Source: Candidatus Babelota bacterium
Lineage (GTDB): Bacteria > JAGOBX01
DNA: 15,272 nucleotides
NCBI GenBank assembly: GCA_017999075.1
Contig: JAGOBX010000028.1
Location: 1-15,272, forward strand
Direction: 5' to 3'
Under the pieces are notes generated by a model. That model did not search any database. It saw only the letters and a program-made list of their open reading frames with translations, and had not been told where the DNA came from. A program made the translations under genes and the position numbers. Of the stretch, positions 9,501-15,272 are shown one piece after another. The first letter of the stretch is position 1. Each line of letters starts with the position of its first letter.

Positions 9501-12500
9501 AGATAGGATTATTGTATTTTGAAAAAAGGCAGTATGATATATCAAAATCTTATCTTGAAACAGGAGAAAAAAACGAAAAAACATTAAATGCGCTTTCTAA
9601 GATATACGATGAACTTGCAGACAGCAAAAAACGAATAGAAACCTTAATAAAACTAAGAGATAAAGTAAAAGATTCGCTGCAGTACGATATTGAAATAGCT
9701 GTATTGCAAATGAAGACAGGCGATTATGATAACGCTCTTGAATCGTTTTTAAAATTAAAAGAAATTAAATTGACCGGTCCTCAAGAGTTACTTGTTACGA
9801 TGTATTTGGCAGAAATATATTTCAATAAAAATAATTTTAAAACTGCTCTGAACTATTATTCGGCTGCATTTGAAAAAGATTCTTCCAATAAAAAAATAAT
9901 ATTTGGAATTGCCAGAACTTATTATTCGTTAAACAAGTGGCAGGAAAGCATAAATTTATTCAATCAAATTTATGCTGTAAAAGAATATAAAGAAGATGCA
10001 GGCAAGTATTTATTTTCCGCATATAAAAAAATTGCTGAAGAAAAATTCAATGCGGGGCAATACAAGGAATCGGTAAAATATTATGATTCTGCTTATTCTT
10101 ACAACCAATCGGATTGGGAATCGCTGTATAAAATAGGGGAATGCTATTACAGATTATCAGATATGGTGGATGCAGAACAATATTTTATATTAAGCAGAAA
10201 TGTGAATAAGACTAATTATAAGATATACGAATATTTATATAGAATAAACCTGACGTTAAATAAGGAATCCGAAGCTCTTTATTATTTAAAACAGGCAATT
10301 CAGTTAAAACCCGGTTTTGAATATTATTTTGAATCAGCTATGCTTAATGAAAAGAACGGGAATATAAATGAAGCAATCGAAAACTATAATTCTGCGCTTA
10401 AATATAAAGAAGACGGAAAATTGAGAACTAAACTGTCTGAATTGTTTTTAACGCAGAAGAATTTGTCGCAAAGCATATCTCAGCTTGAACAATATTTGGA
10501 AAAAAATCCTAAAGACATTAAAACAATAAAAGATTTATTAGAAAGGTTAAACTCGGCAAAAAAATTCGATGATATGAATAAATACATTAAAATAATGCAG
10601 TCGGTATCGCCTTCCGAAAAATCATTATTTTATTATAAAGGGATACTTGAATATTATTCCGGAAAAAAAGAAGCTGCATTCGAATTTTTTAAGAATGCGG
10701 TATCAACCGGTTATGAAAATCCGGAATTATTCGGGAAAATAGCAGAAATGTATTTTTTAAACGGGTATCTTGATTTAGCATACAAATATTATAAAACTGC
10801 ATTCGGGTTATCAAGTTCAAATTTAAAGTTCGCTTATAATTCTGGAAAATGTGCATTACTGCTTGAAAAATTCAGTGAAGCAGTTGATTATCTTACAAAA
10901 TCCGAAAATTATCAGGGAAGCAAAATTATTTTATCTGAAACATACAGAGCTATTGCAAAGAAGGATATGAAAAATAAAGATTACCGTAAAGCTGTTGAGA
11001 ATATAGAAAAAGCAGCTTCAGTTTACGATCATATAGTTTTGCATATTGATTTGGCTGAAATATATTATGAAACAAGAGATTACAATAAGGTAATTTCAGT
11101 GCTGGAGAACATACCTGTCGCTTCTTCAAAGGAAACAACTGATATAAACAGGATATTAGGATTGTCTTATTATTATCTGGGTGAACTTAAAAAATCACAT
11201 GATTTTTTAAAATTAAAAAAAATCGATGCAGCAACAGTTTCTGTGTTTTATAATATTAATCGTATTATAAATTTTTCTGATAATGCTGATAACGCTGATA
11301 ACGCTGATAACGCTGATAATGCTGATAACGCTGATAATGTTGATAACGCTGATAACGCCGTAAACGCCGTAAACGCCGTAAACGCCGTAAACACGGAAAG
11401 TTTTTATAAAGAAATTTTAAATACAGGAATAGACACCCCTTCAATTTTATATGAAATGTCAATATTTTTTGCTGAGAAAGATAAAAAAATATCAATTGCA
11501 TTGATAGAAAAAACATTATCGTCTTCTGCTATAAGCCCTGAACTTAAAGTCAAAGCTTCGCTGCATCAGGGATATTTGTTTTATTTAGACGGTAAAATAA
11601 ATAAGTCTTCAGAAATATTAAATTCGGTATTAAAAAACGTTAAAACGAAATCAGATGATAATATTTTATATTTGGCAGCGCTTGTGACTTATAAGAATTC
11701 AGATTATAAGGATTTTTTTAAATATTATAATTCGATAAAAACTCAGGAATTTAAAAATAAACTAAAGGGATTTGCGGAGAAAGCCTACGGAATTTACGGA
11801 GCTCAATTAATTGAATTAAAAAAAATTGATGAAGCTGTTAAAATATTTGAAGAAGCAGTATCAAGATTTCCTGATAATACAGAACATTTGATAAATCTTG
11901 CTGATTGCCGTTACATTAAATCTGATTATGCCGGAGCTTCAGAATATTATTTGAAAGCAGAGAAAAAAGATAAGAATTCAATAAACTCGAGAAAACCACA
12001 ATATATAAAATCACTGTTTGAAACAAAAAAATATGATTATGCATACAAGATTATTTCAGGTGAAAAAATAACAGGATTTGAAATGTCAGTTATTGCCGGA
12101 GATATCTGCATTAAAACAGGCAGAGATGAAGAAGCTTCGGAATATTATTCGAAAGCATTATTATTAAAGACTGATGTGAATCTGCTGTCGGCATTAACCG
12201 ATATTTTCATAAAAACTCAAAAATATGAAAAAGCCATTAAATATTATATCATGATTGCAGATATGACTAAGGATGTTTATTTAAACTCAAAGATTGCGGA
12301 ATTATTCTTGAAGATAAATGATAAACAAAATGCTCTTGAATATTTCATAAAATCAGGGATTCAGACAGAAGAGGTATATTCGAAAATTATTAAATTATCT
12401 TACGGTCTTGATAAAACAGATATTGCTTTGAATTACTTAAAACGTTTTGATCGTACGTCTAAACTCACTCCTGAATTACTGCTTCTTATATCAGAAATAT

Positions 12501-15272
12501 ATTATAAATCAAAAGATTTTGGTTCTTCTGAAATATATTTGAAAAAATTTCTTGAAAATGACAGGAACAACAAAGAGGCTCTTTATAAGTATTCTGTATG
12601 TCTGATAGAGCTGAAACGTTACGAATCCGCGCTTTCGGTTTTAAACAGTCTTGGAAATTACAAAGATTCGCAGGCGAATAAAATATCCGTGTTATATATT
12701 CTTGCAGGGAAAGAATTAGCAGCAAACAAAATTGAAGAAGGGTTGAATTATTTAAAACAAAGTTATGAATTAAAAAAGGATTTGAATATTAAACTTAAAA
12801 TATGCGATACATATTTTAAATTAAAACAATATAAAAAAGTGGTTGACGAACTTGAAAAATATGATTTTTCTGATGTTTCTTCTGAATTGTCTGAAAAGTT
12901 TTATAGGATGCTGGCATACTCTTATTTTGCAGAAAAAGATTTTTTTAACGCGGAAAAATTTTTAAATAAGATATCAGAAAAAGAAAATGAAGATTATAAA
13001 TATTTAATTTCAATTTATCAAAACCTTAAACAAAATGAAAAACTGAATGAAGTATATTCTCACCTGATGAAAAGCGGAGTATTGACTTCGTCAGAACAAT
13101 TGGAATACGGCGAACGTGTTTTAAAAAACGGAGATGAAGAATCGGCTTTGAAAATATTTGTTGATTTGAACGGGAAAAGAAAAGACTTGTCAGTTAATGA
13201 ATTAGCAAAAATATTATTTTTTATAGGTAAAATTAATTTTTTAAAAAACAATTTCACCAGGGCATTAGATTATTTTGAGCAAATATCAAAACAATATTCA
13301 GAGGACCTTGAGTATAATTATTATATGGCTAATATATATTACAGAACCAAAAAATATTCTGACGCAGAAAAATATTTTTCTAAAATAAAAGGAAGATACG
13401 GAGATATAACTGAGATAAATAAAATGACAGCAGATATTTATAGAACAAGAGTTGAAGAATTATTTAATCAAAATAAATTTTCTGAGGCAGAAGAATATTT
13501 GAATGGAATAATACGCATAATGCCTGATGATGAGTATACTCTTTATAATCTTGCCAAGTTAAGCATCAAGTCAGGTAAACTAAAAGTTGCTGAAGAATTG
13601 TTGAACAAAATTAAACAGGGAAGCAGTTACTACAATGATAAAGTTTTGGATTTGGCCGAAATATATTTCAGGAATAATGAATTTAAAAAGGCGTATGAAT
13701 ATTATTTATCTGTTAAAGATTACATTGAAATAAAAAAAAGTCAGGAACTATTTTACAATTTTGCGGAAAGCGCTTTAAAAACAGGAGATAACGTTACAGC
13801 TCTGCAATATTTGAAAAAGTCTTATGAAATTGATAATTCTGCAGAAACGGCTTTGAAAATTGGCATCATATACGAAAACATGAAAGATTATAAGAATTCA
13901 GTAGCATATTTTGAAAAATATCTTTCAATTAAATCTTCTGATTTAGGAGCCCAAAAAAAACTGGTTGAATTATATTTTGCGAATAATGATTATTCAAAAT
14001 CCAAGATATTAATATTGAAAATATTATCTGCTGACAAATCTTATCAGCAAGGATACTTATATTTGGGAGAAATATATCTGACAGAGGGTCAGCAGGACAA
14101 AGCTTTAAATTATTTTGTTCAGGGTCTTGAAACAGGTTATAGTTCGGATAAACTTTTTAAATATTTAGCAGGATTATATTATAAAAAAGAATTATATCAT
14201 ATAGCTTATAAATATTATTTAAAAGTATATGATGAATCAATTAAAGATGAAGGGTTTTTACTTGATTTTACAGATGTATGCGTAAATCAGGGTAAATACG
14301 ATATGGCTGAAAAATTATTGAACGGAGATGTTTTAAAGAAAATTGTTTCGGAAAGAAAAAATAAATTAACGGAATCAGTTATATTCAGCAAATCATTAAG
14401 ATTTTATAATGAAAACAGATTTGATCAGTCAATGGCTGAATTGAATAAACTGAAAGAAGACAGCAGAATAAAATATTATAAAGGGAAAATTCATTATGTA
14501 CAGAAAAATTTTGAAAAATCAGGATTATTTTTTTCTGAAGCAGGAGATTATCTTGACTCGAAAAAATATGAAGGATTATCTGCATATAAATCTGGGTATC
14601 CTGACAAATCTTTAAAATTGCTTATGCAATACAAATCTGATTCTGACATACAGGAAATATTATATAATTTGACATTTACTTCGAACGAAATATCTGACAC
14701 TGATAAAATTGCTATATACGGAGAAATGGAAAAAAATAAACCTGATTTTTATCAAATAAAATTTTATATTGCAGAACTTTTTGAACGTATCAATAAAAAT
14801 TCAAACGCTGTAAATTATTATGAAAAAATAATTTTAAATAGGGGACTGGTTTCATCCAAACTTTATGAACATTCTGCATTTAATGTTGGAAAGTTATATT
14901 TTAATATTAAAGAATACGAAGAATCATCAAAATATTTTGAAATCAGCGCAGCAGGAAAAATACGTTTTGACGAGAGCGTGTATTACTGCGGAATAAGCAA
15001 TTTCAGAATCAGGCAATACGAAAAGGCAGGCCAATATCTGGAATTAGTAAAAGATAAATCCAAGGTTAAAAATGAACTTGTAGAAATTTATTCTGTGAAA
15101 TTAAAAGATTTGAAAAATAATGCCGGCACTGAAATAAGGTTATTAGAAAAAATTTTAGAGTTAACACCTGACCGCGACGATTTAATTTATGATCTTGCCG
15201 TAAAATATTTTGAAACTGGAAAAATAAATGAAAGTATAACAAAATTTGAAAACATTTACAAAAAATTTCCTG
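3485..15272 (+). CDS. Giant exported TPR-repeat protein, partial (C-terminus beyond window)
   Basis: From the ATG at 3485 I read 3929 consecutive codons with no stop up to the window edge, so the protein is at least 3929 residues and its C-terminus is unseen. It opens with a Sec-type signal peptide. From about residue 140 onward the sequence is an almost unbroken series of degenerate TPR helical hairpins. Examples are residues 377-409 (NLAFVQEKQGNIEEAIKNYR), 411-441 (YRLAELYLKKFQFDEADRLL) and 3523-3553 (YLGEIYLTEGQQDKALNYF). The recurring pattern is LAEIYY, then a short turn, then A-KYYEKAL, with a spacing near 34 residues; the visible length could hold roughly 100 units. Composition is rich in Lys, Tyr, Glu, Ile, Asn and Ser and poor in Cys and Trp. 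No catalytic domain is recognised. TPR arrays bind proteins as scaffolds, so a periplasmic or surface scaffold is likely, but partner and role are unknown. A nonapeptide-coding minisatellite interrupts the array at residues 2599-2637. Export suggests action outside the cytoplasm; a lipoprotein is not indicated because no lipobox Cys follows the signal. Confidence 0.93.
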   Translation, partial: MGNFVKKILLMFVIILIIFSASNLTAVDNYNRLYDLYKKGDFVTLKKVLVKETDIITRDKKINEKVYTDITLKFNDRNLTEHYLKSALKNAGNQSLWLKRLALFYIETKKHDEIYYLTLNYKKISVEDEVVLYHFGLSNAERNKLAQAEEFFKSAISLNPFYKDAYRELSKIYDKKTDKQFNIKLIESYLQIVGNDWDFFIKLADLYYNTGKDNEFISLLDKIFQMSKDEKFRQKYLKLSIDRARENVLKSNYASVENYGRFFYKFYPNSFISNYSNGISAYSKKNYDNAIAFLSVAVNLDKTYSETYRYLGESYFYINKNDKAEECLNTYISKLGKTRDLKVEDMLAKLKFKLDKKEDAIQGYEKVAKTDKSYESFYNLAFVQEKQGNIEEAIKNYRKVLELKQDWESVYYRLAELYLKKFQFDEADRLLEKCLKKFPSSSKTDLLFGKIKFGLNKLDLSQKYFDRAFSSGHKPDTETNLMLGYIAYQSGKLEKAVSLIEGQYNFVTIKQGSKNIDFSEVIEDIYRKLGLKYFEAFKLDVSLEYFEKVLSIDKSDFTALTHSGKIYFALGDINKTYVKLWLAVKLNEKDNNVNLLYSRAAYYKKQNTDCIYFLNKILQTDQKNVEVLTFLGTVYEEESDYTSALKIFEKLSKITPKTEYFFKLAELYEKTNQINKSIELYEKYSEHETSNIKVLLKLAEYYYESGNFEKSKKYIKDILNGERKDDKAYYLSGMIKKKTGNSNSAIIDFENSIRMQTKIPEVYFELASLYISYREYSGALNVIEKGLRVLPDNQKLVKQKVNCLLDLGRIESAEQIAVKYGITDNELNSKIFSSKIGSAKKSFMEGKFAEAREQLQPLMKLDKFNLEFSELYISVLYNLSEFKSISEFYNEIKGSVQINDLVKKYVLKSLIKLKKYNEAELLFNEIKNPPKEILYDALNIFESLNKQQRKIETLKILISENVKDIELHKQIIQYYISENNLNEAIETLSKSSKIFDLSQKESSDLTYLSAEIYLKKKDISNAEKYYSILLENKKYRSLSALKIGNIKYLSGDYKEASKYYEITASDNNYRKTVSEVLSYCYLNIGLSLYNSKNFTESLSSLIKSSSYNFSDYRPFYYCGLILLNQNKIKECFEYFLKANSIKEGCMDVNYYLGSAYYALKQYDKSEIEFQKSLKQKVFPDVYIKLGDISVLKKEYETAINYYRSALSSVAAGDEKKRILFELGKIYEILKETDKSIEYYEKYFAENSSDAKIILKLAELYKISNELTKSKDFYNRYLKLESNPEILIETARIEMQAGDYKNAEYKLKSMLKGKYRIESLKHLSVISAITNRHSEAVKYFNEIKELKNYNESELKLIAKSALSEQFYETAEKLYSNFESDNKLKREIALTKYNIALKFFKLKNYDKAIAKVIESIKFETAEHAVLLLAKSYYNSGKINEAEQVLELNQNANKNKDYDWLLGFIHYKNKKYNRAIPYLEKFKNDPQVMPALAEIYGYVNSNKQQIEILTKLAAKNPDDTRIAFELGVSLYNIGNYQESEKYLIKNFGFIKPYKQDLSAYYLGKIYFEQKKFKECVKYIQPQYKNIGNNLEVNYMLGASYFSLNDYSSSLQYLTKISEKSEYYQYSSEKLGMIYIKLGETEYQKKNYVSSAKYYELSLKFKPVYETLIKLGDIFKIQNNFKIAAEYYEKSVKFNNKSAEPFQKLAELNFANKNAESGIKYLETAFKIDGNVETASKITEYFLKQKDYKTSLYYLKFVEKNDKTVISEKLGNLYFETGDMANAVKYYNQALDSDKKNHSILARLSKIYLITKNYSEAEKHIDSAIKLEQSNPDYHFLAAQIKTGLNKFDEAAERFETAKKNGMTGETIEIYGADLSYRKNDFKKSVELYKKILSTHPNEKLYIYRIGYSYMRMSDYVSAETYLKQIPVFMDSSKLLAQCYEYFGDSNYSYSKIDKAIEYYNISLKYSYSAAVEYKIADCYKKSGNAELALEKFKVLAGKKIYSPEKINSEIGLLYFEKRQYDISKSYLETGEKNEKTLNALSKIYDELADSKKRIETLIKLRDKVKDSLQYDIEIAVLQMKTGDYDNALESFLKLKEIKLTGPQELLVTMYLAEIYFNKNNFKTALNYYSAAFEKDSSNKKIIFGIARTYYSLNKWQESINLFNQIYAVKEYKEDAGKYLFSAYKKIAEEKFNAGQYKESVKYYDSAYSYNQSDWESLYKIGECYYRLSDMVDAEQYFILSRNVNKTNYKIYEYLYRINLTLNKESEALYYLKQAIQLKPGFEYYFESAMLNEKNGNINEAIENYNSALKYKEDGKLRTKLSELFLTQKNLSQSISQLEQYLEKNPKDIKTIKDLLERLNSAKKFDDMNKYIKIMQSVSPSEKSLFYYKGILEYYSGKKEAAFEFFKNAVSTGYENPELFGKIAEMYFLNGYLDLAYKYYKTAFGLSSSNLKFAYNSGKCALLLEKFSEAVDYLTKSENYQGSKIILSETYRAIAKKDMKNKDYRKAVENIEKAASVYDHIVLHIDLAEIYYETRDYNKVISVLENIPVASSKETTDINRILGLSYYYLGELKKSHDFLKLKKIDAATVSVFYNINRIINFSDNADNADNADNADNADNADNVDNADNAVNAVNAVNAVNTESFYKEILNTGIDTPSILYEMSIFFAEKDKKISIALIEKTLSSSAISPELKVKASLHQGYLFYLDGKINKSSEILNSVLKNVKTKSDDNILYLAALVTYKNSDYKDFFKYYNSIKTQEFKNKLKGFAEKAYGIYGAQLIELKKIDEAVKIFEEAVSRFPDNTEHLINLADCRYIKSDYAGASEYYLKAEKKDKNSINSRKPQYIKSLFETKKYDYAYKIISGEKITGFEMSVIAGDICIKTGRDEEASEYYSKALLLKTDVNLLSALTDIFIKTQKYEKAIKYYIMIADMTKDVYLNSKIAELFLKINDKQNALEYFIKSGIQTEEVYSKIIKLSYGLDKTDIALNYLKRFDRTSKLTPELLLLISEIYYKSKDFGSSEIYLKKFLENDRNNKEALYKYSVCLIELKRYESALSVLNSLGNYKDSQANKISVLYILAGKELAANKIEEGLNYLKQSYELKKDLNIKLKICDTYFKLKQYKKVVDELEKYDFSDVSSELSEKFYRMLAYSYFAEKDFFNAEKFLNKISEKENEDYKYLISIYQNLKQNEKLNEVYSHLMKSGVLTSSEQLEYGERVLKNGDEESALKIFVDLNGKRKDLSVNELAKILFFIGKINFLKNNFTRALDYFEQISKQYSEDLEYNYYMANIYYRTKKYSDAEKYFSKIKGRYGDITEINKMTADIYRTRVEELFNQNKFSEAEEYLNGIIRIMPDDEYTLYNLAKLSIKSGKLKVAEELLNKIKQGSSYYNDKVLDLAEIYFRNNEFKKAYEYYLSVKDYIEIKKSQELFYNFAESALKTGDNVTALQYLKKSYEIDNSAETALKIGIIYENMKDYKNSVAYFEKYLSIKSSDLGAQKKLVELYFANNDYSKSKILILKILSADKSYQQGYLYLGEIYLTEGQQDKALNYFVQGLETGYSSDKLFKYLAGLYYKKELYHIAYKYYLKVYDESIKDEGFLLDFTDVCVNQGKYDMAEKLLNGDVLKKIVSERKNKLTESVIFSKSLRFYNENRFDQSMAELNKLKEDSRIKYYKGKIHYVQKNFEKSGLFFSEAGDYLDSKKYEGLSAYKSGYPDKSLKLLMQYKSDSDIQEILYNLTFTSNEISDTDKIAIYGEMEKNKPDFYQIKFYIAELFERINKNSNAVNYYEKIILNRGLVSSKLYEHSAFNVGKLYFNIKEYEESSKYFEISAAGKIRFDESVYYCGISNFRIRQYEKAGQYLELVKDKSKVKNELVEIYSVKLKDLKNNAGTEIRLLEKILELTPDRDDLIYDLAVKYFETGKINESITKFENIYKKFP
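11279..11395 (+). repeat. 9-bp in-frame minisatellite (13 units) inside the giant TPR gene
   Basis: Thirteen 9-bp units run head to tail. Nine follow GATAACGCT or close variants (units 1, 5 and 7 carry AAT for AAC, and unit 7 ends GTT), coding Asp-Asn-Ala and once Asp-Asn-Val. Four then follow GTAAACGCC, coding Val-Asn-Ala three times and Val-Asn-Thr. The tract occupies residues 2599-2637 and lies between a helix ending near RIINFS and the next helical stretch beginning ESFYKEIL. It is visibly more GC-rich than its surroundings. Near-identity at the DNA level points to recent slippage expansion, and the unit length preserves the frame. Confidence 0.95.

Noticed and set aside
11279-11395. Short regularly repeated DNA as a possible CRISPR array or replication iteron cluster
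   Set aside because: Units are contiguous 9-mers without spacers, and they are in frame within a continuous coding sequence.
11265-11516. Minus-strand frame with repeated Leu-Arg-Arg and Tyr-Gln units, resembling a repeat protein
   Set aside because: The periodicity is only the antisense reading of the 9-bp minisatellite, and the flanking residues show no protein-like pattern.
4948-14585. Several 60-107-codon minus-strand open frames opposite the giant TPR gene
   Set aside because: They mirror the low-complexity AT-rich plus-strand coding sequence. None has a convincing start context or recognisable domain, and the plus frame is continuous through all of them.

Overview
This window is very AT-rich (about 28% G+C in a line counted by hand) and reads almost entirely on the plus strand. 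The hybrid sensor kinase, the N-terminal Sec-type signal peptide on the second gene, and Shine-Dalgarno and sigma-70-like promoter sequences all point to a bacterium. A large exported tetratricopeptide repeat (TPR) protein next to a Cache/PAS hybrid kinase fits a Gram-negative or otherwise diderm lineage, possibly an uncultured one. Nothing here fixes the phylum, and I do not assign one. There are no RNA genes, CRISPR arrays, insertion sequences or integrases.

Layout: 1-252 is non-coding and holds a plausible promoter and ribosome binding site. 253-3219 encodes a complete 988-residue membrane hybrid histidine kinase, ordered TM, extracytoplasmic Cache-like sensor, TM, PAS, PAS, HisKA, HATPase_c, receiver. 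3220-3484 is a 265-bp intergenic region containing a 21-bp near-perfect direct repeat with a 22-bp period, two overlapping sigma-70-like promoters offset by 12 bp, a small inverted repeat in the predicted 5' UTR, and a good Shine-Dalgarno sequence. From 3485 to the window edge (15272) there is one uninterrupted reading frame of 3929 codons with no stop. It begins with a signal peptide and is built almost wholly of degenerate TPR-like helical hairpins, so it is the N-terminal part of a giant exported TPR protein whose full length cannot be seen.

Inside the giant gene, at 11279-11395, lies a 13-unit, 9-bp minisatellite. It is translated as nine Asp-Asn-Ala-type triplets followed by four Val-Asn-Ala-type triplets. 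It interrupts the TPR architecture, and because its unit is a multiple of three it can change length without breaking the frame.

How the parts relate: the two genes are co-directional, but the giant gene appears to have its own promoter region, so a shared operon is not established. A sensory kinase beside a regulated-looking promoter of a giant exported scaffold suggests a regulatory link, but this is inference. The kinase's receiver has no DNA-binding output domain, so any transcriptional effect would need another regulator outside this window.
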